DNA from: Dendrolimus kikuchii
Lineage: Eukaryota > Arthropoda > Insecta > Lepidoptera > Lasiocampidae
Assembly (NCBI GenBank): GCA_019925095.2
Contig: CM034411.1
Coordinates: forward strand, 779,001 to 843,000
Direction of reading: 5' to 3'
DNA: 64,000 nucleotides
Shown: in pieces, positions 45,601-55,009 of the stretch
Position numbering within the stretch: the first letter of the stretch is position 1
Layout: each line of letters begins with the position of its first letter
Program-made: the position numbers and the translations under genes
Notes under the pieces: model-generated
Databases searched by the model: none
The model's input: the letters and a program-made list of their open reading frames with translations, nothing else
What the model was told of the DNA's origin: nothing

Positions 45601-46505
45601 ATGGACTCCTAAACTATTTGACCGATTTTAATCAAATTTGCACACCGTGTGCAGTTTGATCCGACTTGAAAGATAGGATAGCTTACATTTGGACCCGGTA
45701 GGTGGCGCTGGAATCGGGTTCTAAATTTTATTTCTTCAGAGCAGAAGAACGTCTGCCGGTACAGCTAGTTCTTTTATAAATATTATTACAGACTATTCAA
45801 AACTTCCTTAAACGTTATTAAGATAACTACGTGTTCCCGCTGGAGACCAAGGCTTCCCTTGCTTACCTAGGAGAATCTATACAACTTAGCCAACATATAC
45901 CAGACGTAGATAATGACCGATCGAGCTAATATTAGAGCTGTAGAACAAGTTGACTCGAAGTTGTGCATAGAAGTCCACCGGTTGTCACGGAACAGATTAA
46001 ATATATAATTATCTACTACATAATTATCTTGATTGATCGTGTACTAGCAGAAGGTGATGTCAGGAGCCTTAAGAACAGACGAGCGTGCATGACGAGAGTT
46101 ATGAATGTCAAAGAAGCAAGTGAGGTGTGTAAGAATAAGCCTAAATGGCGCTCTGTTGTTCGTGCCTACCTCGCAAGAGGACTGGCGTGAAGTTATGTAT
46201 GTATGTATGTATGTATGTATAATTATCTTGTATCATTCACTGATCCACCTAAACTAATTCTGTGGCTAAGGAGGAGAATCTGATCCCCCCCCCCTCGCCC
46301 CCCCCCCCCACGTCACAGTTTCCAACCACTTTCCATCAGGTGGGCCGCCTGCCTGTTTGCCTAATTCAGGCAATAAAAAGAAATTAAGCGATTCTCCACA
46401 AACGATCGCAGATTAAAATAAAAATAATACAAATGTAGATTCACCATAATGTTGAAAAGCAAACACCGTATATATTAAGACACAGATTAAATAAACAAAT
46501 AACAT
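33952..46505 (-). CDS. Gene A: trypsin-like serine protease zymogen (six exons)
   Basis: S1A serine endopeptidase, probably secreted. Joining 46445-46505, 44536-44705, 40417-40544, 38731-38989, 36115-36267 and 33952-34104 on the minus strand gives 307 codons plus stop with no in-frame stop. Every junction is GT-AG, with phases 1, 0, 2, 0 and 0. Residues 1-16 ([16 protein letters not shown]) form a signal peptide. Residues 17-81 are a propeptide with two Cys and no CLIP pattern. SWR|IIGG (81/82) is the activation site. Triad: His118 in AAHC, Asp162 in FDYMLLLL, Ser260 in GDSGGP. Asp254, six residues before Ser260, and the Gly of FGEGC predict cleavage after Arg or Lys. Lys257 sits where Gln is common. 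Genes B and C are tandem paralogs. The introns (1.4-4 kb) are full of repeats. Physiological role is unknown; splice joins are inferred from sequence only. Confidence 0.9.
34330..34558 (-). repeat. S repeat, truncated minus copy in intron 5
   Basis: Tail and middle of S, cut at CGGGCAAATGCCC. Same transcriptional orientation as gene A. Confidence 0.8.
34610..34690 (+). repeat. CR1-like LINE 3' fragment
   Basis: Contains GTCCCTCAAGACTATAAGTA and TATGGGTAAGGTGCCCAGAA, also found at 11880-12415, 47500-47580 and 50715-50880. Confidence 0.5.
34730..35040 (+). mobile_element. RTE-B fragment, decayed
   Basis: Frames broken, but [13 protein letters not shown] and [12 protein letters not shown] segments and GAAATTGAAAATCTCGTGAC mark an RTE-type ORF. 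Confidence 0.55.
35274..35350. repeat. Imperfect 71-bp palindrome in gene A intron 5
   Basis: AAGGTTTGCACTGAAAATCA at the left pairs with GCTGAGTGCAAACCTT at the right; the centre GTGTCGGA..TCCGACAC also pairs. A homologous palindrome in opposite orientation is at 60757-60829. Confidence 0.8.
35846..36095 (+). mobile_element. RTE-B 3' end with AGTA tail
   Basis: Reads [20 protein letters not shown] before a frameshift and ends in a GTAAGTAAGTAAGT tail. Ends about 20 bp from gene A exon 5. Confidence 0.6.
36115..36267 (-). CDS. Gene A exon 5
   Basis: 51 codons, [20 protein letters not shown] to GGKDTCK, between TTTTCACAG and GTCAGG. Holds the Cys pair before MFCAGY and the Asp that sets trypsin-type specificity. 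Confidence 0.92.
36620..37115 (+). repeat. Insect repeats in gene A intron 4
   Basis: 36650-36930 carries CTAATCTCCGAAACGACTGG and GAAATTTTGTATGG, phrases of a widespread insect repeat. 36990-37115 matches the E1 end (CACGCTAAGACCAATAGGAG, GGACGAAGTCGCGGGCAGA). Confidence 0.5.
37600..38130 (+). mobile_element. Non-LTR reverse transcriptase C-terminal fragment
   Basis: A 163-codon frame: [20 protein letters not shown], then [20 protein letters not shown] and [20 protein letters not shown]. This is the thumb/connection region of a LINE ORF2 of a clade I cannot fix. It is antisense to gene A in intron 4. A polyA-like run follows at 38133, and an 'AATTAAAGTTTG' end with a TTA tail at 38260-38282. 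Confidence 0.75.
38262..38282. repeat. ATT/TTA microsatellite
   Basis: About seven TTA units following the LINE 3' end; probably its tail. Confidence 0.85.
38440..38710. repeat. Probable insect repeat near exon 4
   Basis: Contains GTGCAAAATTTCAGCTCAAT and CGGAAACCGGGAAGTCG, phrases typical of a common insect element. No other copy in this window. Confidence 0.35.
38731..38989 (-). CDS. Gene A exon 4 (Asp exon)
   Basis: 259 nt. It completes the split Lys codon, then [20 protein letters not shown] to [11 protein letters not shown], donor GTTAGT. Contains the catalytic Asp in DFDYMLLLL and the conserved GWG. Same length as gene B exon 4. Confidence 0.93.
39190..39485 (+). repeat. S repeat in gene A intron 3
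   Basis: Full-length, moderately diverged, antisense to gene A. Confidence 0.8.
39715..39930 (+). repeat. Old S repeat with hairpin
   Basis: Strongly diverged S 5' half. A local inversion gives perfect 12-bp arms CTATCACCCCTG / CAGGGGTGATAG at 39823-39834 and 39841-39852. Confidence 0.65.
39955..40268 (+). repeat. S repeat downstream of exon 3
   Basis: Full-length, antisense to gene A, 148 bp from exon 3. Confidence 0.85.
40417..40544 (-). CDS. Gene A exon 3 (His exon)
   Basis: 128 nt from [11 protein letters not shown] to ITAAHC plus two bases; donor GTGAGT. Holds the activation site and the catalytic His. The upstream acceptor is weak (ATTTGTTCCAG) because an A-rich S tail lies just beyond it. 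Inverted S copies flank the exon. Confidence 0.92.
40572..40890 (-). repeat. S repeat upstream of exon 3
   Basis: Full-length, sense to gene A, starting 28 bp from the exon 3 boundary, inverted relative to 39955-40268. Confidence 0.85.
41065..41862 (+). repeat. E1 element, plus copy
   Basis: About 798 bp in gene A intron 2. The two ends are related to each other (both carry CGCTAATCTCAGGAAC and TTCAGYRTTGRATAG phrases), so the unit may be two related fragments around a unique core. Confidence 0.7.
41464..41616 (+). other. 50-codon ORF inside E1 (doubtful coding)
   Basis: [18 protein letters not shown]... to FKRYRDI-stop. Counterpart of 635-796. Confidence 0.25.
41880..42339. other. Unassigned intron 2 sequence
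   Basis: No ORF or repeat recognised. Confidence 0.35.
42340..42490 (+). repeat. SINE type 1, diverged
   Basis: CGGCCTCTGAATGGGCTAAG head, box B-like GGTTTGATTCTCGG, and the GGTGTCTGGGATCGGC tail. Confidence 0.65.
42617..42694. repeat. TA microsatellite
   Basis: About 39 TA units in gene A intron 2. Confidence 0.95.
42785..42900 (+). mobile_element. K LINE 3' tail
   Basis: Contains GGAAGAGATCGCTTTTTAGT and GATAAGACCGCC, matching 15930-16515 in opposite orientation. Confidence 0.6.
43168..43524 (+). mobile_element. RTE-A insertion
   Basis: Open from [20 protein letters not shown] to the family stop, with ATGT tail. Sits exactly at the junction of the tandem duplication. Confidence 0.85.
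43690..43907 (+). repeat. W repeat
   Basis: Full-length; ends TATATATTAAGAT. Inserted in only one copy of the surrounding duplication. Confidence 0.8.
44143..44310 (+). mobile_element. RTE-A insertion with 11-bp target duplication
   Basis: 168-bp truncated copy bounded by ATATAAGTGCA at 44132-44142 and 44311-44321. Confidence 0.85.
44536..44705 (-). CDS. Gene A exon 2 (propeptide)
   Basis: 170 nt, acceptor TTTCTTACAG, donor GTAAAT. It completes the Asp codon, then [20 protein letters not shown] to LKEDVK. QYYHEV is shared with gene B (RYYHEV). Rich in Asn, Tyr and charged residues; no known domain. Confidence 0.85.
44790..45010 (-). repeat. SINE type 1, minus, with tRNA head
   Basis: Reverse complement of 5575-5840, including box B (GGGTTCGATTCCTGG) and the head GGCCTCTGTGGCTC; no long A tail. 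Confidence 0.75.
45230..45420 (+). mobile_element. CR1-like LINE end fragment
   Basis: [20 protein letters not shown] resembles the LWNELPPAVYP motif of 11978-12301, and GTTGCAAACGTCTATAGGC matches the S/CR1 tail. Confidence 0.5.
45563..45772 (-). repeat. W repeat, minus
   Basis: Full-length reverse complement, ending AACGTCTGCCGGTACAGCTAG. Confidence 0.8.
46032..46218 (+). mobile_element. RTE-A insertion with 12-bp target duplication
   Basis: Bounded by ATAATTATCTTG at 46020-46031 and 46219-46230; long ATGT tail. Confidence 0.85.
46284..46312. repeat. C-rich tract
   Basis: Two runs of nine to ten C separated by TCG, unusual in this AT-rich region. Confidence 0.85.
46445..46505 (-). CDS. 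Gene A exon 1 (signal peptide)
   Basis: 61 nt, ATG at 46505, [20 protein letters not shown] plus one base, donor GTGAAT. The same start peptide MLFVYL begins gene B, which supports the start choice. Confidence 0.88.
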
Positions 46506-46589
46506 GACTGCTGTTTGACTAACATCTCCCAACATTGAAAGCTGAGCCTTCGGTTGCGCACGCGCAACGCATTCACAACATCACATCTC

Positions 46590-46640
46590 GTATCTAATTT
46601 CACGCAATTTTACTGACGCTTTGAAATAAAATGAGAATTA
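46590..46640 (-). promoter_or_regulatory. Gene A promoter-proximal conserved block
   Basis: On the gene strand AATTGCGTGAAATTA (46609-46595) is identical in gene B. An arthropod initiator-like TCAGT lies at 46616-46612, 109 bp from the ATG. No TATA box is evident. Confidence 0.55.
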
Positions 46641-46764
46641 GATCGCATACGTTTTCAAATGAATATAATATACTAAGTTATGCCCGCGACTTCGTCCACG
46701 CTTGAACATCCCGCGGGATTCTCGGGATAAAAATGTCACACTTTTTATTATAACAACACATTTT

Positions 46765-47043
46765 TTTTATTGCAGGAGATCAGCAGACAGGCAGACGGCC
46801 CACTTGATGGAAAATGGTTAACATCACTTATGGACATTTGCAACACTAAAGGTGCTACAAATGCGCTGCTGCTCTCTTAAGGGAGACTGGAACCTGGTCA
46901 CTAATGCCGGAACACAACTCAAGGTGGTCGCCATCCAGTCGGGCAAATGCCCTACCACCTGGCTGTGGGTTGTTTTGTCGCCTCTTACGACAGGCTGCCC
47001 CAACGCAGGAAACTGTATTCTTTCTCCGTTCCTGCACAGATAA
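46765..47043 (-). repeat. S repeat with internal deletion
   Basis: Minus copy lacking about 25 bp between AACTCAAGGT and GGTCGCCATCC. Confidence 0.8.
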
Positions 47044-47827
47044 AAATTGTTGTTAGTACTAGTACTTACACATATACCACACCAACGCGCACTACCACCA
47101 CATTGCATTACACGCACACTTCATAAACAAACCAGGACACACAAAGAGCCTAAAAATTAATAACCCAGGCACAGAAAGGAAAACCAACACACATGGCACT
47201 AGTTAGGATAATATATATAGGTATAGACATAAGGCACACACTGCACATGCACTTCCTCACAACACCAGCATGTAACAGATACACTCTACATTAGTATAAG
47301 TTTAGTATTAAAATTAGAATAAATTAATATAATAAGTTATTCGTAAGCTACACCACAACACAAACATGCATTCATTAAATGTCACACACAATAACAAAGT
47401 AACAAATAAGCGTGTCCAACTTCTTAACTTCTTAAATTTAATTGTAAAAAAGTGTACGGAACTAGAGTCCGTAGTTGTCAATAAAAAAATACATACAAAA
47501 AATTTCTACTTATAGTCTTGAGGGACTATGAGTAGAGTACAATACAAATATGTTAAGGTTTCTTGCATTGTATTCGATTATATGTAATTTAATTTCGAAA
47601 AAAAAAAAGATAAAATTTGCACTCGATTTGATTTTTTTTTAATCCGGCCATTTTAAATCATTCCCGCGGGATTCCGGGGATAAAAGTAGCGCAGAGCTTA
47701 AGTCTAAGAATTCACACTTCAGCGAAAACGAAATTAAAAAAAATTTGCTTCGATTTCTCCATCGCTTATGTAGTCTATTGCAGTTGTCAATGTACAGACA
47801 CGGCATATTTCGATTTTTATAATATTA
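47044..47827. other. Unassigned, with CR1-like tail piece
   Basis: 47050-47480 is AC-rich and may be a LINE 3' UTR. 47500-47580 carries ATAGTCTTGAGGGACTATGA, the CR1-like 3' phrase seen elsewhere. No gene. Confidence 0.4.
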
Positions 47828-48034
47828 CTAGCTGTCCCGGTAGACGTTGTTCTGCCCTGAAGAAATAAAATTTAGAACCCGATTGCAGCGCCACCTACCG
47901 GGTCCAATTGTGAATCTAAACCATCCTCGAATCCATTTAAACACACATAAAAAAATTCATTCAAATCGGTCCAGCCGTTTAGGAGCAGTTCACTGTCAAC
48001 ACACGTACAGAAGAATTATGTATATAATTATAGA
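47828..48034 (+). repeat. W repeat
   Basis: Full-length, same variant as 8500-8703. Confidence 0.8.
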
Positions 48035-48415
48035 TATACAGACATAAAATAAGTGAAGTGGGTTTCAGTGTTTGCATTGAAGGGTTCCGATTGCACAAGC
48101 CGTCGTTCAACGGTACATTTCTGTATTTCAATTTCGATGAATCAACCAAAGTGATGAAAATGAACATAAAATTAAATCATCCAATGTCATTGAATGCTGT
48201 AGTACCCTTTCAATCTTGTGCCTTTCAATTAGTTTGATTCGATGATTGATCGGCTTAATTTCACTATTATTATATGACGAAAGATTTTGTAAACGTCCGC
48301 AAGGAATACGATCACTGCCAATCCATCCCTTATTCCCCAATTAGAAACTGGTGCTCGGAGAATACATAATCTTGCACTTAGCTCACAATGAGCCACTAGC
48401 CCGAATAAATTTGAT
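48035..48415. other. Unassigned sequence
   Basis: Two minus frames of 62-70 codons with no recognised motif. Confidence 0.35.
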
Positions 48416-48419
48416 TTTT

Positions 48420-48716
48420 ATCTGTGCAGGAATGGAGAAAGAATACAATTTCCTGCGGCCGGGCGGCCTGTCGTAAGAGGCGACAAAACAACCCACAGCC
48501 AGGTGGTAGGATATTTGTTCGACTGGATGGCGACCACACCTGGTCTAGATTATGCCGCCATAACAACCTTGAGTTGTGTTCCGGCATTAGTGACCAGGTT
48601 CCAGTGTCCCTTAAGAGAGCAGCGGCGCATTTGTAGCACCTTTGATGTTGCAAAAATAGGCGATGGTAACCGCTTTCTATCAAGTGGGCCGTCTGCCTGT
48701 ATGCTGAACACCTGCA
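48420..48716 (+). repeat. S repeat
   Basis: Full-length with a small deletion near 48655. Confidence 0.85.
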
Positions 48717-48884
48717 AAAGAGGTTCAGACGTCTGCCGCTGCTAATCGACGTGGCGAGACACAAAAGGTAACAAGGTCCTTCTACACAAGCCCCGGGGCG
48801 CAAGGGACGCATATACACTGACACTTAAGTTGATGATTAAGACGAGGCGAATGTCCCAGTAACTAACTGTAGGATGCGCTAAGA

Positions 48885-49214
48885 ATAGAGTGTCGGGCTA
48901 AAGGTAAGGAAAGGAATGCTCCGGTGGTTCGGGCATGTGGAAAGAATGCATGATGAAAGAATGACAAAACAGATATACAATGCAAAAGTGGATGGATGCA
49001 GAAGTCGTAGAAGGCCACGACACACCTTCCATGATCAAATTGATCGTGTACTAGCAGAAGGTGATGTCAGGAGCCTTAAGAACAGACGAGCGTGCATGAC
49101 AAGAGTTATGAATGTCAAAGAAGCGAGTTAGGTGTGTAAGGATAAGCCTGAATAGCGCTCTGTTGTTCGTGCCTACCCCGCAAGGGAACTGGCGTAAAGT
49201 TATGTATGTATGTT
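48885..49214 (+). mobile_element. RTE-A copy
   Basis: [20 protein letters not shown] onward; early stop near 49129 and a mutated terminal stop. ATGT tail. Confidence 0.8.
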
Positions 49215-49617
49215 TGTACTATTTATGTATTACTGTCTTTACTATATATTTTTTGATTTCTTTTTTACTTTTTTGTATTACGGACTATGTTTACTTATCT
49301 ATATCTATTTTATACATTGTTTATATATATTCACAAATATATACTAAATGTATACTTATCTATCTAAAACATGCGGGGGTTGCAAGACCCTACAAACCAT
49401 TTTTTTTTACGTATAGGTTCGCGTTTGATCATTATCTCGCTAGATTTGAGCGGAGATATGGTCTATGATCGAGCATGATTACCTAGAAGGATCCTATTCA
49501 CACGGGACTTGAAGACACCCAGGTTGTAGGTTGCAGGAATAACAGACTTTGTGGTGCGCATAATGAAGGTGGACTCAAACCACTTTATTCGTGGCGCCAA
49601 CTTATTGGATTAAAATC
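49215..49617. other. Unassigned AT-rich sequence
   Basis: No supported feature. Confidence 0.35.
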
Positions 49618-49981
49618 TTTTCAACACACTTGCTCATAAAGCGGCTCTATAGTCATCGCAAATAGACACAGAATGACACTCATAATCAAACTGTGACTAA
49701 AAAACATTATAACTCACTAGTGAGTTATAGATTTTTTTTTTAATTTTATTGGTTGAGTTGCTTTGTTCTTAAAAAAGTTTTATTCAAAAAAAAAGATCGT
49801 GTTCTATAGAACAAATAAATTCATGTTCCTATTGCTTGCTCATTTCATGCAACTTCTTATTTAAATAGATAACTTTAACAAGTACGTGTTTAATAAATAA
49901 AACTTTCACTCATATATAACTTTTTTATCTACTAAATAAAATGAGTTTTTCTTGTTATTTTATTCACAAGTGTGTTGAAAA
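49618..49981. mobile_element. MITE with TTTTCAACACACTTG ends
   Basis: Perfect 15-bp terminal inverted repeats at 49618-49632 and 49967-49981. Interior non-coding with a small palindrome ACTCACTAGTGAGT. Confidence 0.75.
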
Positions 49982-50007
49982 ACGTCGTATGATACACGTG
50001 TGTATTG

Positions 50008-50085
50008 ATGATTACCGTCCTCGGCTCTCTTAAGACCTTCGCCTACGGCTCGAGTCTCAATGGCGCCTCGGCGGTAATCACCAAT
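50008..50085. repeat. Short inverted-repeat segment
   Basis: ATTGATGATTACCG and CGGTAATCACCAAT face each other across a GC-rich 50-bp centre. Possibly part of a larger TIR element. Confidence 0.5.
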
Positions 50086-50099
50086 GTTACACACTAGTA

Positions 50100-50714
50100 C
50101 CATAATGTACTATTTATAAAAGAAAGTGTGATTTAAGAATTTTGCCAAAATTCCTAAGGAACCCTAAAGATTAATTTAAACATACTTTATGCAGTGTTCA
50201 TGCATTTCATTTATTTTTATTACATAACTATGTATAGCAATTGATTATTTTTGCATCATATCAATTTTATGCTGAATTTGATATTCACATGTTTTTACAT
50301 CAGACAAATAAAAGGAGAGACGGAACCTATGTGAACATAAGCGTCAAACGAAGTGAAGCATTGTTTTTAAACTTTTGTAGAAACCTAGCTTCCATCTGTG
50401 TGATAGTAATGTATCCAATAGAAACCATTTCACCTATTCCGTATTATTTCGCGTTATGACTCGACACTCTGCCAGCGTCACGTCTTCCAGTGACTAAGTC
50501 CGGGGGTGGTACAGCTGCTTCAACAGCTGAAGATATTAAGTTGAAATTTTAGGTCCTTGGAGTCCACCGGCAAAGGGTTTCTTCAAAGAAATTTGTGAGA
50601 AACTCTTTGATACCACCCGGGAGAAGGCTGGTCATCAGCATTACCATACAATGTGGGCACGCTTCCCTTTGGTAGCGATTTGTTACATTGTCTATATTAA
50701 TTTATTTTATAATT
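50100..50714. other. Unassigned sequence
   Basis: No recognised gene; a 72-codon frame at 50241-50459 has no known motif. Confidence 0.35.
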
Positions 50715-50880
50715 TATTTCACCTATAGTCCCTCAAGACTATAAGTAGAATACTGAGCCTAGATCACCGTCTTGTATGGGTAAGGTGCGCAGAAGGCTAG
50801 CTACGTTTCCTCGCTGGATCGCCATACTGATCCGTTGCCCGAGGTCAGCACCAGCCTTCTGGTCACCTGAAGAGTCAATG
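50715..50880 (+). repeat. CR1-like LINE 3' fragment
   Basis: GTCCCTCAAGACTATAAGTA and GCCAGAAGGCTAGCTACGTT-like phrases, as at 11880-12415. Confidence 0.5.
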
Positions 50881-51059
50881 AGTCTTATTTTATTTTTAAT
50901 ATTTAATTATATCCGATTATTTAATAATAAATTCTCGTAACACACTACAGCGCGATCAGCTTCCTTTAGCCGGTCTCACTCTGAGAACTCGGGGTTCGGT
51001 CTACTTATTTTGTTCGTCTAAGATTTTATACTACCATCAGACCCAAAGCTTGACTTCTA

Positions 51060-51265
51060 TTTAAAGCATTGGGGAGGATCGTGAAGTGAAAAGGACCTAT
51101 CTGGGACGACAAATAGGACGGCGATCAGTCCCAGATATCGCTGGAGTGACGCAGTAGAGGTTGATCTGCGTAAGTTTCAAGACTGCCAGTAGTCAGCGCC
51201 GAATACAAAAGAGTGGAGTATTCTCGTTGCGGAAGTCAGGACTCATTTTGAGTCATTGATCTGCA
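51060..51265 (+). mobile_element. RTE-B 3' fragment
   Basis: Contains GGGACGACAAATAGGACGGC and a diverged tail, downstream of gene B. Confidence 0.5.
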
Positions 51266-51295
51266 GTAGTTAGTTATTAACGCAATTTGGAACAT

Positions 51296-51448
51296 TTATA
51301 ATGGTAATCCAGTGACTGATCTAATCCAATTCCTGGCTAGGGGCAAGTTGCTATACACTCCTGGCTGGTTCTTCACAGCGCAGCCGACTCCAAAGGACAC
51401 GAGACCCACCAGCTTTCTATTGGCCACGGCTGGTCCCCCAGAGTCACC
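51296..51448 (-). CDS. Gene B exon 6
   Basis: [20 protein letters not shown] to SVTGLPL-stop, 50 codons plus stop. Intact Ser exon. Confidence 0.93.
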   Translation of the reverse strand, partial: GDSGGPAVANRKLVGLVSFGVGCAVKNQPGVYSNLPLARNWIRSVTGLPL

Positions 51449-51499
51449 CTGGAATCCAAAATACTGATTAAATTTATGTACCCGAAACCGTACTGGCTT

Positions 51500-51685
51500 A
51501 GTAATTAATGCTCTCAAGTCTCACTGGCGTCTACGAAAACACGTTGGTTCGAATCCTGGCTTGCATCAAATTTTCTGACCTAATATATATATTACTACAA
51601 TTATCGCGTGTCGACGGTAAAGGAAGACATCATGATGAAACTTGCACATAAAGAATTGTCTCAAACACGCCAATTCACCTTGATC
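51500..51685 (+). repeat. SINE type 2 fragment in intron 5
   Basis: TTCGAATCCTGGC, then GAAGGAAGACATCATGATG; truncated at the 3' side against S sequence. Confidence 0.7.
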
Positions 51686-51689
51686 AAAC

Positions 51690-51890
51690 ATCATCAGGTG
51701 GTAGGGTATTTGCCCATCTGGATAGCTACCACCACTGGTCTAGAGTATGTTCCGGAAATAGTGGCCAGGTTCCAGTGTCCCTTTAGAGAGCGCCAGCACA
51801 TTAGTGTTACAAATGTCCATAGGCGATGATAACCGCTTTCCATCAGTTGGGCCGTCGGCCTGTCTGCTGTAATCACGTTATAAAAAAAAT
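51690..51890 (+). repeat. S repeat, 5'-truncated
   Basis: Middle and tail of S, diverged, ending in a short A run. Confidence 0.75.
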
Positions 51891-52462
51891 ATAGTCTAGA
51901 ATAGCACAAAGACTACTTTTTATTCCGGAAAGACGTACTGTTCCCGTGGGACAAAATTACCGCAAGCGAAGCAGCGGGAGAAAGCCTGTGCTCATGTGTT
52001 CTTTTTCTTCTGGGCTACTTCTCCATTTATTTAATTGATATAATACTATAATTACTCAGTTTATATACTGGGATATTTATTGAATGAGCACAGCAGGCAA
52101 GCTGATAGTCCACCTGATGGAAAGTGGTTACCATCACCAGTGTATCTGATTAGTAAAAAAATCCCATTGAAATTCGATATTTTTTAATCTGGCCATTTTA
52201 CATCATTCCCAGAAAGATTCCCGCGGGATTCTCGGGATAAAAAGTAGCGCGGAGTTTAAGTCTAAGAACTAGCTGTCGATCAACGATGACCGCATCGAAA
52301 TCGGCCCAGTAGTTTTTACGTGAATCCTAAACAAACAAACAGACAAGAAATCTAAAAAAAAATTGCATCAAATTCTCCATCGTTTATATAGTCTATTCCA
52401 GTAGTTTTTTTTTTCCAATAGCTTCAATGAACAGACACGGCATGTTTAGAGTTTTATAGTAT
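51891..52462. other. Intron 5 sequence with old repeat scraps
   Basis: Short matches to the S tail at 52085-52135 and insect-repeat phrases elsewhere; no gene. Confidence 0.4.
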
Positions 52463-52916
52463 TCATACAACCTACACGCCGACAAAAGTGGATCACACCT
52501 GCATACCATAAAAACACACTTTATTACCTTTCCGCATTTGAACTTCTATTATTTACTTTGTGTTTGTTTGATTAGAAAACAGCCTATTCTGTATTGTAAT
52601 CTTTTATGGCAGTCATTAGCCAGGTGTGTCGAACTGATTCTAAGAAAGTCGGTCCACGCGGTCGGGCAGACATATAGTATCAGTATAAAGCAATGGTCCA
52701 ATGGAGAGATCGGCAGACTAGCAATAACCACGAACGAAGTAAGACCTGTGTACATTCGGTAATCTATTTAGTGACGATCTTTGCGCGTGTTACTGAATCG
52801 TGCTTTAGGTTTGGACTGGTTGTGTTCAGTTATATTTGTACCTGTGTTTGTATAGTTCTAATAAATTCTACAGTAATTCCAACGGCATTTTAATTCGAGT
52901 TCTGGAATTCCTATCA
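52463..52916 (+). mobile_element. Gypsy-like solo LTR, copy 7 (diverged)
   Basis: Aligns to the LTR family throughout (TATAAAGCAATG near 52684, AATAAATTC near 52859), but both termini are mutated. Ends 30 bp from gene B exon 5. Confidence 0.7.
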
Positions 52917-52945
52917 GTATTATAGATTTTGTATCATTTTCTGAC

Positions 52946-53098
52946 CTGGCAAGCATCTTTCTTCCCAATGTGAATATATCCAGCGCAGAACATTCTCGGA
53001 GTGATTTTGTGGTAGTACCTTTCCGGCACCTTCTTGCAAGTATCAAACGGGATTATTGGCACTACGACTCCTCTCAAAATATCCTCCATTTCTTCTGC
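52946..53098 (-). CDS. Gene B exon 5
   Basis: AEEMEDILRGVVVPIIPFDT to GKKDACQ, 51 codons. Confidence 0.93.
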
Positions 53099-53154
53099 CT
53101 GCGAAAACGTAACTTCTGCTATATTTATCTACAGCGTGCGATTGTCACTTACGT

Positions 53155-53465
53155 AATATCCGTGCAGGAACGGAGAAAGAATACAATTTCCTGCGGCCGG
53201 GAGGCCTGTCATAAGAGGCGACTTAACAACCCACAGCCAGGTGGTAGGGCATTTTCCTGACTGGATGGCTATCACCCCTGGTCTAACGCATGTCGCCATA
53301 ACAACCTTGAGTTGTGTTCCGGCATTAGTGACCGGGTTCCAGTCTCCCTTAAGAGAGAGCAGCAGCGCATTTGTAGCACCTTTGGTGTTACAAATGTCCG
53401 TAGGCGATGGTAACCGCTTTCCATTATGCGGGCCGTCTGCCAGTCTGCTGATCTTCTGCAATAAA
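53155..53465 (+). repeat. S repeat in gene B intron 4
   Basis: Full-length, antisense to the gene. Confidence 0.85.
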
Positions 53466-54136
53466 AAATTTAAAAAAATATATTTTTTGTCGAATTGGAA
53501 TTCGTTTTGCACCACCTCTTCTCCGGGGTTTGCACACATTGAGGTTTACACATGTTGATGTTGCACACACTGGTGTTTGTACTCCTTGATATTTGCACAC
53601 ATGAAGGTTTACACACTGCGATCAGCCGAGATAGTGAGTGAAGTGTTCAAACCGTACGCTGATAAAATGAATAGTTCCGTAGATGTACAAACATCATCTG
53701 TGATTTCATTAGCCATCGGATGCTTTTATAAGGTTTTTTAAAAATGGCTCCAAAACTCTAAAAAGAATTAAGCATTTTCTAAATTATGTTTCTAAACGGC
53801 CTGACAGACATCGTCGTATTTTGAAAAACTAGAAATATAGAACGATAATCCTACTCCACCGCCACCTCCCCGGTCCAATTACGAATCTAAACTATTCCAA
53901 GACCTACCCAAACACACACAAACATTTCATTAAAATAGATTCAGCAATTTAGGAGTAGTTCAGTGACATACATACACGTACAGAATAGAACGAACGTGTT
54001 ATAGTATATACGAAGAATTAGCTATTCAAAAATCAGGGCACCGATGCTTAATATAAAACGGTCGTAGTACACGAAATCGCTTAAGAGGAGTTTTACAATA
54101 ATATTATCGAATTAGAACATTTAAAAATAGACTAAC
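53466..54136. repeat. Intron 4 remainder with diverged W
   Basis: 53812-54000 is a diverged plus W copy (CCGCCACCTCCCCGGTCCAA, TTTAGGAGTAGTTCAGTGAC). 53520-53620 has a short TTTGCACACA-type repeat. Nothing else. Confidence 0.5.
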
Positions 54137-54395
54137 TGTGAACGAGGTATGGCCCCAGCCACTGACAAACACCATGGTCCCAGGTCTCAGATCTGACAGT
54201 TCCCCAATAGCTATCGGCCTCGTGCTTTGGGTCACGGGCACTGGTGTCTCCAAGAGCAGCAGCTGATAGTCGAAGTCATGGTAATGAATCTTCTTCTTGG
54301 CACGCCATTTAGGGTGAGTAAAGTGGGCGCATATCAGGTAAGGCATTGCCCGGCTACGAAGTGTAGAGCCTACGTATACGAAGTTGTGTTTCTCC
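54137..54395 (-). CDS. Gene B exon 4
   Basis: 259 nt: EKHNFVYVGSTLRSRAMPYL to VSGWGHTSFT, donor GTTAGT. Catalytic Asp in DFDYQLLLL. Confidence 0.93.
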
Positions 54396-54413
54396 CTGAA
54401 AAAAAAAATCTTT

Positions 54414-54722
54414 AATCCGTGCAGGAACGGAGAAAGAATACAATTTCCTGCGTTGGGGCGGCCTGTCGTAAGAGGCGACTTAACAACCCACAGCCAGGTG
54501 GTAGGGCATTTGCCCGACTAGATGGCTACCATCCCTGGTCTAAAGTATTTCGCCATAACAACCTTGAGTTGTGTTCCGGCATTAGTGACCAGGTTCCAGT
54601 TTCCCTTAAGAGAGCAGCAGCGCATTTGTAGCAACTTTGCTGTTGCAAATGTCCATAGGCGGTGGTAACCGCTTTCCATCAAGTGGGCCGTCTGCCTGTC
54701 TGCTGAACTCCTGCAATAAAAA
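54414..54722 (+). repeat. S repeat in gene B intron 3
   Basis: Full-length; its 5' end begins 19 bp from the exon 4 boundary, so the acceptor polypyrimidine tract is a short T run. Confidence 0.85.
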
Positions 54723-54870
54723 AAAAATTGTTACGACGCAGTGATAAATTAGATTAGACTCCCTTAGAGTAAAGTATAACCATAAACCAAAATTAAAACT
54801 AAGTAGTGGTGACCCAGTGGTCGAAATTCGACCATAATTAATTTAATTTAAATTAACATTATTATAGCAT

Positions 54871-55009
54871 TATAGCCTTAAGAATAGACGAGCGTGCCTG
54901 ACAAGAGTTATAAATGTCAAAGAAGCAAGTGAGGTGTGTAAGAATAAGCCTGAATGGCGCTCTGTTGTTCGTGCCTACCCCGCAAGGGAACTGGCGTGAA
55001 GTTATGTAT
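54871..55009 (+). mobile_element. RTE-A fragment
   Basis: Last 140 bp of RTE-A, from CCTTAAGAATAGACGAGCGT to the stop and tail. Confidence 0.8.
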